From: JAAYJM01 sp964498585
GTDB lineage: Bacteria > Bacteroidota > Ignavibacteria > Kapaibacteriales > UBA2268
NCBI GenBank assembly: GCA_964498585.1
Contig: CAZCHH010000067.1
Coordinates: forward strand, 1 to 17,445
Direction of reading: 5' to 3'
DNA: 17,445 bases
Shown here: in pieces, positions 6,875 to 14,510 of the stretch
Layout: each line of letters starts with the position of its first letter
Position numbering within the stretch: position 1 is the first letter of the stretch
The notes under the pieces: model-generated
What the model was told of the DNA's origin: nothing
Database searches by the model: none
What the model saw: only the letters and a program-made list of their open reading frames with translations
Translations under genes and position numbers: made by a program

Positions 6875-7009
6875 AAACTCTGTAGGAGTTTTATATTGGT
6901 AGAAAGAATAAATAAAAAGAGAAAAACTCCGTAGGAGTTTTATATTGGTAGAAAGAATAGATTAAAAAAGAGAAACTCCGTAGGAGTTTTATATTGGAAG
7001 AAATTATTT
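6875..7009 (+). repeat. Three direct REP-like repeats upstream of the transposase gene
   Basis: The units are at 6875-6910, 6924-6959 and 6974-7009, with a period of 49-50 bp. Each is a 17-nt palindrome (AAACTCC-GTA-GGAGTTT, with one change in unit 1) followed by TATATTGGTAGAAAGAATA or, in unit 3, TATATTGGAAGAAATTATT. The spacers are only 13-14 nt, similar to each other and A-rich, so this is not a CRISPR array. Confidence 0.85.
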
Positions 7010-7030
7010 TTAATTAAAACATACAAGAAA

Positions 7031-7498
7031 ATGGCTAATACATATTCACAAATTACAATTCATCTTATATTCGCTGTTAAAAACCGCGACTATTTGCTGC
7101 AATCTGATTTTCGAGATGAAATCTTTATGTATATTTCCAGTATTTTTAAAAATTTGAATCAAAAACTAATTTGTATCAATGGGATACCAAACCATATTCA
7201 TATTTTATTTGGTTTAAATCCTGATTCCTCTATTTCAAATGTTGTTAGAGACGTAAAACGTTTTTCAACAAAATTTATAAATGAGAAGAGATATTTAAAA
7301 GGAAAGTTTGCCTGGCAGGAAGGATATGCTGCTTTTTCTTATTCTCGTTCTCAACGTGATAAAGTGATTAATTATATAAATAATCAGGAAAAAAATCATA
7401 AAGTAAAAACATTTAAAGAGGAATACATAGAATTATTAGAAAAATTTGAAATTGAATATAAAAGTGAATATTTGTTTAATTGGTTAGAAAGCAAATAA
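7031..7498 (+). CDS. IS200-like (Y1_Tnp, RAYT-like) transposase
   Basis: This is a 155-residue single-domain HUH endonuclease. The metal-binding HxH is His55/His57 in IPNHIHILFG. The likely nucleophile is Tyr115 in KVINYINNQEKNHK. The block WQEGYAAFSYSRSQ (residues 95-108) is typical of the REP-associated branch of the family, and the length (about 150) is normal for an intact protein. Such enzymes cut and join single-stranded DNA at palindromic sites. No partner TnpB gene is present. All key residues are intact, so the enzyme may still be active. The ATG start follows a short A-rich leader without a clear ribosome site. Confidence 0.93.
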   Translation: MANTYSQITIHLIFAVKNRDYLLQSDFRDEIFMYISSIFKNLNQKLICINGIPNHIHILFGLNPDSSISNVVRDVKRFSTKFINEKRYLKGKFAWQEGYAAFSYSRSQRDKVINYINNQEKNHKVKTFKEEYIELLEKFEIEYKSEYLFNWLESK

Positions 7499-7502
7499 TA
7501 TA

Positions 7503-7570
7503 TAACTCTTACGGAGTTAAATACTTTTAGGATTGCAATTTTCTTCCAATATATAACTCCTATGGAGTTG
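7503..7570 (-). repeat. Inverted REP-like repeats downstream of the transposase gene
   Basis: AACTCCTATGGAGTT (7555-7569), preceded by TTCTTCCAATATAT, is the reverse complement of upstream unit 3 apart from a few changes. A shorter, decayed palindrome (AACTCTTACGGAGTT) lies at about 7504-7518. The opposed arrangement around the transposase gene makes a composite hairpin possible. Confidence 0.75.
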
Positions 7571-7663
7571 ATTATTTATTTTGTAACAATAAACCAATAA
7601 TTAGCATTTAAAATTTGATTTATGAATTAACGTCAAATATGTAGAATTTATTATAATTGAAAC

Positions 7664-7668
7664 AGGAG
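7664..7668 (+). promoter_or_regulatory. Shine-Dalgarno (AGGAG) selecting the GTG start at 7674
   Basis: AGGAG lies 5 nt before GTG at 7674-7676. Clear Shine-Dalgarno sites are scarce in this window, so this one stands out. It supports the GTG over the in-frame codons extending upstream to 7626. Confidence 0.6.
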
Positions 7669-7673
7669 AAAAT

Positions 7674-7874
7674 GTGGAAAATGTTTTAACGGCAACTAAA
7701 AAAAATAAAACTTTGATGTTAGCTCAAGAATTACCATTGCAGCAACATTCAAAAATTAAAATTGATTTACGTAAAAGTGATATTCAATACTCATTTCTTG
7801 AAAAAGCAATAGAACTTGATTTTGAAGCTCCTCCGGATTGGTCGGTAAAAGTTGATGAATATTTAAATGAGTGA
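7674..7874 (+). CDS. Putative antitoxin partner of the PIN toxin
   Basis: This 66-residue protein starts with GTG after a good ribosome site. The middle (LMLAQELPLQQHSKIKIDL) resembles the short N-terminal domain of AF2212/DUF104-like antitoxins, in which a small beta segment is followed by a LPLPEGxxVxV-type strand. The C-terminus (LDFEAPPDWSVKVDEYLNE) is acidic and probably binds the toxin. The gene overlaps the toxin frame if the GTG at 7871 is used, or lies 5 bp before its ATG at 7880; both are the usual toxin-antitoxin arrangement. The family assignment is by resemblance only. Confidence 0.6.
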   Translation: MENVLTATKKNKTLMLAQELPLQQHSKIKIDLRKSDIQYSFLEKAIELDFEAPPDWSVKVDEYLNE

Positions 7875-7879
7875 AGTTT

Positions 7880-8293
7880 ATGAAAGAAAAGTATTTTATA
7901 GATACATCTTTTATCATAGCTTTATCTTCAAAAAAAGATAATTTACATCAAAAAGCTTTAGATTTAGCTAAGTTAATAAAATCAAATAGAATTTCCTTAA
8001 TTACTTCTGAATTTATAATTCTTGAACTCGGCAACTCTTTTTTAAAGATGAGTTTAAAGAATAAATGAATTATACTAATAAATTCTTTGTATGATGATAA
8101 GAGCATTGAAATTGTTAAACTATCTGATAAATATTATAAATTAGGTTTGTCATTATTTTGCCGGATGCTTGATAAAAACTGGAGTTTAACAGACTGTATT
8201 TCAATAGAAATTTTAAAAGAGTTTAATATTAAAAATGTTTTAACTGCTGATAATCATTTCAATCAAGCAGGTTTTAATACATTGCTTCGATGA
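7880..8293 (+). pseudogene. PIN-domain (VapC-like) toxin split by an in-frame TGA
   Basis: One reading frame runs from ATG 7880 to 8293, interrupted only by TGA at 8066-8068. Together the halves make a 137-codon PIN domain, the normal length for VapC-like RNases. The acidic residues all remain: Asp8 (YFIDTSFI), Glu49 (FIILELGN), Asp105 (WSLTDCIS) and Asp124 (LTADNHF). The N-terminal half carries Asp8 and Glu49, the C-terminal half Asp105 and Asp124, so neither fragment has a full active site. No frameshift or deletion is seen, pointing to a recent single-base nonsense mutation or a sequencing error. A TTG at 8087 could restart the second half but would not make a full enzyme. Confidence 0.85.
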
Positions 8294-8488
8294 TATTTTT
8301 AATGTTATTTCTTTTAGAATTTGAGAAACCTATGACTTATAAAATTCTTCTCTGCACTTCAGTATATCACTAAATTAAATACAAACTGCTCTGTATTACC
8401 AACATTTCCCTCTAATAAATTTAAAATTTATCATTAATTTGTATTTCTAATTGTGTCAGATTTGAATTTTCAGAAATAATATAAAAAT

Positions 8489-11400
8489 ATGAAAAATAAA
8501 TATAATCCATTTATCCAAACACTTTTAGATTCACTTCCTCAACGCATCCTCATTCTCGACGGTGCAATGGGAACTATGGTGCAGCAATATAAGCTAAACG
8601 AAGAAGATTTTCGCGGCAGCTTGTTTCAGGAAAGCAAAGTAAATCTAAAAGGAAATAATGATGTGCTGGTGCTTACGCAACCTCATATCATTAAAGAAAT
8701 TCATAGCAAATACCTTGGAGCCGGTGCGGATATAATAGAGACCTGCTCTTTCAACTCAAACCGAATTTCACAATCAGATTATGGATTAGAAAGCTATACT
8801 TACAAATTGAACTATGAAGCTGCCCGAGTTGCAAAAGAAGCAGCAAACGAATGGACGAGCAGAACACCAGATAAGCCAAGATACGTTGCCGGCTCTATTG
8901 GTCCTACAAACCAAACTGCTTCAATATCGTCAGATGTAGCAAATCCGGGTTACCGCAAATTTTATTTCGATGACTTTGTTACGGCATACCGCGAGCAGGC
9001 ATTGGGCTTGATTGATGGCGGTGTGAATCTTCTTTTAGTTGAAACAATTTTCGATACATTAAACTGTAAAGCTGCCATTTTCGCAATTAATCAGGTATTG
9101 AAAGAAAAGAATTTATCAATACCAATAATGCTTTCCGTTACAATCAACGATAACAGCGGAAGAACACTGACAGGGCAAACACTTGAAGCATTTTGCATTT
9201 CTGTTAAAAATACCCCTAATTTGCTTTCTATTGGCTTAAATTGTTCATTTGGTTCAGCTGAAATGCGTCCCTTTATTAAAGAATTATCTCAAATTTCACA
9301 TACTTTCACATCGCTTTACCCAAATGCTGGTCTTCCAAACTCATTTGGCGGCTATGATGAAACAACAGATTTTTTTGCAAAAACTATAAAAGAATATGCT
9401 GACGATGGACTTTTAAATATTGTTGGTGGCTGCTGTGGAACTACACCGGCTCATATAAAAGCAGTTGCTCAAATACTCGAAAATGCAAAACCGAGACAAA
9501 TTCCTACTGATAAAAGTAAATACTTAAAACTATGTGGACTAGAACCGCTGATTATTCGCCCTGAATCTAACTTTATAAATATTGGAGAAAGAACAAACGT
9601 CGCTGGCTCAAGAAAGTTTGCTCAAATAATTAAAGAGCAAAACTGGGAAGAAGCTGCCCGTATTGCTCGTCTCCAAATTGAAGCTGGTGCGCAGGCAATT
9701 GATGTCAATATGGATGAACCGCTGCTTGATGCAGTTAAAGCTGTCAGCGATTTTTTAAATTATATTGGCTCTGACCCCGATATTTCACGTGTTCCCGTTA
9801 TGCTTGATTCATCGAACTTTGATGTTATTGAAGCAGGTTTAAAGTGCTTGCAGGGAAAAGGAATAGTTAATTCAATTTCTTTAAAAGAAGGTGAAGAAAA
9901 GTTTATTGAGCTTGCAAAGAAATTAATGGAATATGGTGCAGCAGTCATTGTTATGGCATTCGACGAACAAGGACAGGCGGTTACCTTTGAAAGAAAAATT
10001 GAAATACTTGAGCGTTCATACAACATTTTAACTGAAAAAGTTGGTTTTCCGCCGCAGGATATTATTCTTGATGCAAATGTTTTGACAATCGGAACTGGAA
10101 TAGATGAACATTCAAATTACGCAAAGGATTTCATTGAAGCAGTTCGTTGGGTAAAGTCAAATTTACCTTACGCATCTACAAGTGGTGGAATTTCAAATGT
10201 TTCATTTGCCTTTCGTGGTAATGAAAATGTTAGACGAGCAATGCACTCCGTTTTCCTTTACCATTCAATTAAAGCTGGTTTGGATATGGGAATTGTAAAT
10301 CCAGCCCAACTTGATGTATATGATGAAATTGACCCGATTTTACGTGAATTAATCGAAGATGTTGTTTTCAATAGAAAAAGCGATGCCACTGAAAAGTTAA
10401 TAAATTTTGCAAATGAGAATAAATCAGACATTCATAAAGAAGAAAAAAAGGAAGAATGGAGGCAGCTTCCGGTTATTGAACGGATTACCTATTCTCTTGT
10501 TCACTCCAATACTGACTTTTTAGAAATTGATTTGCTTGAAGCTGTTAAGGAAACTGAACCATTAAAAATAATTGAAGGTCCGTTAATGAACGGAATGAAT
10601 AGGGTGGGGGAGTTGTTCGGTTCAGGGAAAATGTTTCTTCCTCAAGTTGTGAAAAGTGCAAGAGTTATGAAGCAAGCGGTTTCAGTTTTAGAACCATTTA
10701 TTTCAAAATCAAGAGAAGACAAACAGCACAGATATAACGGAAAAATCTTGCTTGCAACAGTTAAAGGCGATGTCCACGACATTGGGAAAAATATCGTTGG
10801 TTTGGTGCTTTCCTGCAATAATTATCAAATAATTGACCTCGGCGTTATGGTCCCGACTGAACATATTGTTCAAAAGGCAATTGAAGAAAACGTAGATATA
10901 ATAGGACTAAGCGGTCTTATTACTCCTTCGCTTGAAGAAATGCTCCACGTCGCAGAAGAGCTCGAAAAGCACAACTTAAAAATTCCTTTGCTTATTGGTG
11001 GAGCTACTACTTCAAGAATTCACACAGCCGTGAAAATTGTTCCAGCTTATTCTGCTCCTGTAATCCACGTTTTAGATGCTTCGAAAAGCGTAGCAGTTGT
11101 AAGCAATTTGCTTAATTCCAAAACTAAAGATGATTTTGTAAATGAAATAAAGCAAGAATATAAGTTACTTAGAGAAAATTATTTACAAAAAAATAGTGAG
11201 AAAAATCTAATTTCAATTAATGAGGCAAGAGAAAACAGGAAGCAGTTTAATTGGACTGAACAAATTATAAATAAGCCCAAAAAACCTGGAATTACAATTT
11301 TAGAAAACTATTCACTTGACGAAATAAGGAAATTCATTAATTGGACTGAATTTTTCTTAGCATGGGAAATGAAAGGACGCTTTCCTAAAATATTTGAAAA

Positions 11401-12328
11401 TGAAAAATATGGCGAAGAAGCAAAAAAGCTGTTTAAAGAGGCAAATGAGTTGCTTGATTTAATTATTGAAAAAGGACTTTTAAAGGCAAATGCAGTATTG
11501 GGATTATTTCCGGCAAATACCGTTGGCTTCGATGATGTTGAGGTTTATTCTGAAAATAACAAAATTTTAGAAACATTCCATTTCCTGCGCCAGCAATGGA
11601 AAAAACAATATGGAATTCCGAATTATTCTCTTGCTGATTTTATTGCACCAAATACAAGTGGAATTACTGATTATATCGGCTGTTTTGCTTTAACTGCCGG
11701 AATTGGAGCTAAAGAACTTACAAGTGAATTTTCAAAGAATAACGATGAATATTCCTCAATACTTGTTAAAATCATTGCCGACAGATTAGCAGAAGCTTAT
11801 GCAGAACTCTTGCATTACAAGGTAAGAACGGAATATTGGGGATATTCTGAAAATGAGGAATTGAAATTTGTTTGTCATTCTGAACGCAGTGAAGAATCTA
11901 TTACAGAATGTCATTCTGAACGCAGTGAAGAATCTCACAACTCCTTGTTACCACAGCCCTCTGGATTCTTCGCTCCGCTCAGAATGACAGAAGAAAACGA
12001 ACAAATCAACATCATTACGACCATTGATTTGTCATTTAGCTATCCCGGTATTCGTCCAGCTCACGGTTACCCTGCGTTGCCAGACCACACAGAAAAGAAA
12101 ATCATATTCGATTTATTAGAAGTAGAAAAGAATATTGGCACCCAACTCACAGAAAGTTTAATGATGGTGCCAGCTGCATCAATTTGCGGTTTATATTTTG
12201 CGCATAAAGAAGCTAAATATGAGCCAGTCGGGAAAATTGCAAAGGACCAGATATTAGATTACAAAAAGCGAAAGGGAATGAGTACAGAAGAAATAGAAAA
12301 GTGGCTTGCACAGAATTTAGCTTATTGA
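8489..12328 (+). CDS. metH: Cobalamin-dependent methionine synthase with in-frame repeat insertion
   Basis: The enzyme transfers a methyl group from 5-methyltetrahydrofolate to homocysteine through cobalamin. All four modules are present. The homocysteine domain has zinc ligands Cys252 (GLNCSFGS) and Cys315/Cys316 (GGCCGTTP). The folate domain starts near residue 360 (NIGERTNVAGSRKF). The cobalamin domain has His763 in KGDVHDIGKNIVG. The C-terminal reactivation domain has the AdoMet motif RPAHGYPALPDHTEK, with Arg1189. The length is 1279 against about 1227 in E. coli. Cys and His positions are shifted by only 4-5 residues relative to E. coli, but Arg1189 is shifted by about 55. Most of that difference is the repeat-derived stretch at residues about 1128-1167. 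The frame stays open through the insert. No cobalamin riboswitch was seen upstream. Transcription probably ends at the hairpin at 12361. Confidence 0.97.
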   Translation: MKNKYNPFIQTLLDSLPQRILILDGAMGTMVQQYKLNEEDFRGSLFQESKVNLKGNNDVLVLTQPHIIKEIHSKYLGAGADIIETCSFNSNRISQSDYGLESYTYKLNYEAARVAKEAANEWTSRTPDKPRYVAGSIGPTNQTASISSDVANPGYRKFYFDDFVTAYREQALGLIDGGVNLLLVETIFDTLNCKAAIFAINQVLKEKNLSIPIMLSVTINDNSGRTLTGQTLEAFCISVKNTPNLLSIGLNCSFGSAEMRPFIKELSQISHTFTSLYPNAGLPNSFGGYDETTDFFAKTIKEYADDGLLNIVGGCCGTTPAHIKAVAQILENAKPRQIPTDKSKYLKLCGLEPLIIRPESNFINIGERTNVAGSRKFAQIIKEQNWEEAARIARLQIEAGAQAIDVNMDEPLLDAVKAVSDFLNYIGSDPDISRVPVMLDSSNFDVIEAGLKCLQGKGIVNSISLKEGEEKFIELAKKLMEYGAAVIVMAFDEQGQAVTFERKIEILERSYNILTEKVGFPPQDIILDANVLTIGTGIDEHSNYAKDFIEAVRWVKSNLPYASTSGGISNVSFAFRGNENVRRAMHSVFLYHSIKAGLDMGIVNPAQLDVYDEIDPILRELIEDVVFNRKSDATEKLINFANENKSDIHKEEKKEEWRQLPVIERITYSLVHSNTDFLEIDLLEAVKETEPLKIIEGPLMNGMNRVGELFGSGKMFLPQVVKSARVMKQAVSVLEPFISKSREDKQHRYNGKILLATVKGDVHDIGKNIVGLVLSCNNYQIIDLGVMVPTEHIVQKAIEENVDIIGLSGLITPSLEEMLHVAEELEKHNLKIPLLIGGATTSRIHTAVKIVPAYSAPVIHVLDASKSVAVVSNLLNSKTKDDFVNEIKQEYKLLRENYLQKNSEKNLISINEARENRKQFNWTEQIINKPKKPGITILENYSLDEIRKFINWTEFFLAWEMKGRFPKIFENEKYGEEAKKLFKEANELLDLIIEKGLLKANAVLGLFPANTVGFDDVEVYSENNKILETFHFLRQQWKKQYGIPNYSLADFIAPNTSGITDYIGCFALTAGIGAKELTSEFSKNNDEYSSILVKIIADRLAEAYAELLHYKVRTEYWGYSENEELKFVCHSERSEESITECHSERSEESHNSLLPQPSGFFAPLRMTEENEQINIITTIDLSFSYPGIRPAHGYPALPDHTEKKIIFDLLEVEKNIGTQLTESLMMVPAASICGLYFAHKEAKYEPVGKIAKDQILDYKKRKGMSTEEIEKWLAQNLAY
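11874..11988 (+). repeat. HSERSEES palindromic repeat inside metH coding sequence
   Basis: Two identical 26-nt units (11874-11899 and 11910-11935, both starting GTCATTCTGAACGCAGTGAA) are separated by 10 nt. They are followed after a 27-nt loop by an inverted unit (11963-11988) with about four mismatches. The second and third units can form a long hairpin. Translated in frame they give CHSERSEES twice, then SGFFAPLRMT, a peptide known from spurious and real proteins in many genomes. There is no stop in this frame. Confidence 0.93.
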
Positions 12329-12360
12329 TACTAATAATAATATTTATATAATATAAAATA

Positions 12361-12388
12361 AAAACTACATCTAATTAGATGTAGTTTT
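12361..12388. terminator. Bidirectional terminator between metH and the converging membrane-protein gene
   Basis: This is a perfect 28-nt palindrome: AAAACTACATCTA and its complement, joined at ATTAG. The A/T ends provide a T run on either strand. It lies 33 bp after the metH stop and 38 bp from the opposing stop, the ideal place for a shared terminator. Its CTACATCT/AGATGTAG core matches the hairpin in the 240-bp repeats. Confidence 0.8.
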
Positions 12389-12425
12389 AAATTATATATA
12401 TATTTGTTCTATATGACAAAGAATA

Positions 12426-12959
12426 TTAGTTAATAGTGCCTTGAATTTTTGTATTAAAAACAAATTTTCCTGCAATAGCGTAACTTCCAAATATAACAAG
12501 AGAATATCCCATATCACTTAACAAAGTATTTCTAAAAAACGGGATTGCCATTTCATAGCAGAGTATAAGACCACTAAAATCTCTTGAATAATCATTAAAC
12601 ATAAGCCAATAAGCAAAATTAGTAATGATAAAAAATAGAATAGAGCCAGCAAGAGAGCTAAAGAAGACCTTAATAAAAGTAACTTTTTTACTAATTAGGT
12701 ATCCGATAAAAACAGCAATGACAAAACTAAGATATACAGCCCAAATCATCGAATGAAAACCGATAAAAGCATCTGTTATTAGCATTGCAGTTATGGGGAT
12801 TAATATAGCAAATTTTTTATCTAAAAAGTAAGCACCGGCAAAAAGTGAAATTGCCATTATTGGACTAAAATTTGGAATATTGATTACTAGTCTCGAAAAA
12901 GCAGCAATTATTACTAAAATTGTTGCTATAATTAAATTTTGATTGTTTTTTAAATTCAT
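12426..12959 (-). CDS. Small membrane protein, DUF6580/S-component-like putative transporter
   Basis: This is a 177-residue protein with about six hydrophobic helices (roughly residues 8-26, 33-46, 50-66, 69-88, 97-118 and 150-168). The segment SRLVINIPNFSPIMAISLFA followed by GAYF, then ITDAFIGFHSMIWAVY, then IPFFRNTLLSDMGYS, resembles the DUF6580 putative transport family as I recall it. The fold is reminiscent of ECF-type substrate-binding (S) components. I chose the ATG at 12957-12959, which has GAAAGG 7 nt upstream, over the TTG at 12974 that overlaps this site. It converges on metH. A role in cobalamin or precursor uptake is possible, but rests only on this neighbour. Confidence 0.75.
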   Translation of the reverse strand: MNLKNNQNLIIATILVIIAAFSRLVINIPNFSPIMAISLFAGAYFLDKKFAILIPITAMLITDAFIGFHSMIWAVYLSFVIAVFIGYLISKKVTFIKVFFSSLAGSILFFIITNFAYWLMFNDYSRDFSGLILCYEMAIPFFRNTLLSDMGYSLVIFGSYAIAGKFVFNTKIQGTIN

Positions 12960-12966
12960 TTTATTG

Positions 12967-12972
12967 CCTTTC
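12967..12972 (-). promoter_or_regulatory. Ribosome binding site (GAAAGG) deciding the start at 12959
   Basis: Minus-strand GAAAGG lies 7 nt before the ATG at 12957-12959. An upstream TTG start at 12974 would place this site inside the gene, so the ATG is preferred. Confidence 0.5.
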
Positions 12973-13170
12973 AATTTTTTACGATTAATAGGGGATATGT
13001 AATATTTGATGATTAATTATGTTGTTTCTATTATTCATTGTTTTAGTTTACATAATGCAAATTATATTACATTGTTTATTTTCTTTTATGATTTAAATAT
13101 CTCAAATTTGTCTGTTTTGTCTGTTATTCTAATTTATTTTAATAATTATACTAATTTAAAATTATGTAAT

Positions 13171-14466
13171 TTACATAACTGATTTAACAATTAAATTATT
13201 GTTAATAGCGTATTTTGGTTTTCCTTTAAACTTATATCCAATATATGGAGAATTTTTCGATTTTGATTTAATATTTGATTTTTCAAAAATCCATTCTTCA
13301 TTTGGTCTGAAAATTGTTAAATTTGCTTTTTCACCAACTTTTATATTAACTATTGGCAAATTGAGAATCTTTCTTGGATTTATTGACATAAGTTCTATAA
13401 TCCTTTCTAATCCGATATGTCCTTCATTGAATAGATAAGTTAGAGCAATGGCTATAGATGTTTCTAAACCAATAATGCCGTTTGGCGCCCTTTCAAATTC
13501 AACTTCTTTTTCGTTTAATGTGTGTGGTGCGTGGTCTGAAGCTATACAATCAATTGTACCGTCTTTAATTCCTTCAATTAGTGCTATAACATCTTCTTTA
13601 CTTCTAAGTGGTGGATTCATTTTAAAATTTGTATCGTAAGTCAATAAATTATCTTCAGTTAGAGAAAAATGATGAGGAGTAACTTCACAACTTACTTTTA
13701 TTCCTTTTTTCTTAGCATTTCTAATCAACTCAACAGAAGCTTTTGTACTTATATGGCTTGCATGATAGCGATGATTTCCACAATATTCAGCTAACATAAT
13801 ATCGCGACTTAACATAATTTCTTCTGCAACTGTTGGATAACCTTTTAAACCAAGTTTGAAAGAAACCTTACTCTCATTCATAGCAAAATGATTAGTTAAA
13901 GAATGGTCTTCGCAATGCTGTGAAATTAATAGATTATCAATTGAAGTGTAATCAAAAGCAAGCTTCATTGTTGTAGAATCAGTAACGCAAACTCCATCAT
14001 CAGTAAACATTACTGCTCCGTATTCATTTAGCTCTTTAATTGGTGCAAGCTGTTTACCTTCTCTTCCCTGAGTTATAGCAGCTGCAATATGAACATTTGG
14101 TAATAATCCTTTTGACTTATTCTTAATAAATTCAATCACTGAAGCATTATCAATCGTAGGGTCAGTATTTGGCATACAGCAAATTTCAGTAAAACCACCA
14201 TTTGCTGCGGCTTCGCATCCTGTTTTGATTGTTTCCTTTTGCTCAAATCCCGGCTCTCTTAAATGCACATGCATATCGAAGAAGCCAGGCGCTGCAACTA
14301 ATTCTTTTGCTTCAATTATTTCAGTCTCTGAATCAATTGTTGCGTCTTCCGGTGAGCAATGCTTTATAATGCCATCTTTTACCCAAAGGTTTACCACAGT
14401 GTTTAATTGTTCCTCTGGGTCTATTATTCTGATATTTTTAAAAAAATGATTCAAATTTCTCTCCAC
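13171..14466 (-). CDS. pyrC: Dihydroorotase
   Basis: This enzyme catalyses the reversible cyclisation of carbamoyl-aspartate to dihydroorotate, the third step of pyrimidine synthesis. It has 431 residues, the length of class I bacterial dihydroorotases. Metal and substrate motifs in order are DMHVHLREPG (His66, His68, Arg70), MFTDDG (Asp156/Asp157), SQHCED (His184), SHIST (His238), VTPHHFSL and IASDHAPH (Asp311, His315). The TDDG aspartate replaces the carboxylated lysine of other classes, as in Bacillus-type enzymes. The start is GTG at 14464-14466; an overlapping ATG at 14466-14468 is out of frame and stops at once. No ribosome site is visible. The gene lies 44 bp after purL on the same strand, probably on one transcript. 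Confidence 0.95.
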   Translation of the reverse strand: MERNLNHFFKNIRIIDPEEQLNTVVNLWVKDGIIKHCSPEDATIDSETEIIEAKELVAAPGFFDMHVHLREPGFEQKETIKTGCEAAANGGFTEICCMPNTDPTIDNASVIEFIKNKSKGLLPNVHIAAAITQGREGKQLAPIKELNEYGAVMFTDDGVCVTDSTTMKLAFDYTSIDNLLISQHCEDHSLTNHFAMNESKVSFKLGLKGYPTVAEEIMLSRDIMLAEYCGNHRYHASHISTKASVELIRNAKKKGIKVSCEVTPHHFSLTEDNLLTYDTNFKMNPPLRSKEDVIALIEGIKDGTIDCIASDHAPHTLNEKEVEFERAPNGIIGLETSIAIALTYLFNEGHIGLERIIELMSINPRKILNLPIVNIKVGEKANLTIFRPNEEWIFEKSNIKSKSKNSPYIGYKFKGKPKYAINNNLIVKSVM

Positions 14467-14510
14467 ATTTATTTAATAATTTAATAAATTCAAGTTAAAA
14501 ATAAAAATTT

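Larger units (their letters stand above)
6875..7570 (+). mobile_element. REP/RAYT-type locus: IS200-like transposase gene between opposed palindromic repeats
   Basis: Three direct copies of an AAACTCCGTAGGAGTTT palindrome precede the transposase gene. Related palindromes follow it in inverted orientation, sharing the TATATTGGAAGAA tail. In REP-associated tyrosine transposases (RAYTs), the enzyme is flanked by its own target palindromes in this way. Nothing else is carried. Confidence 0.65.

Noticed and set aside
6875..7009. CRISPR-like array of three regularly spaced repeats
   Set aside because: Spacers are only 13-14 nt and resemble one another, the repeats are short palindromes, and inverted relatives flank the transposase gene; no cas genes are present.
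8066..8068. TGA in the PIN toxin read as a sense codon (recoding or selenocysteine)
   Set aside because: TGA ends several intact genes here, including metH and the antitoxin; no SECIS-like structure was seen and the position is not a conserved Cys.
8294..8488. Cobalamin or SAM riboswitch upstream of metH
   Set aside because: The 195 bp lack a B12-box or SAM-box core and look like plain AT-rich spacer.
9760..10026. Minus-strand open frame of 88 codons inside metH
   Set aside because: It is a shadow of the metH frame, with a low-complexity serine-rich peptide and no family features.
13021..13170. Regulatory element between the membrane protein and pyrC
   Set aside because: Only AT-rich sequence with a chance TTTGTCTG repeat and a near-miss -7 box; nothing firm.
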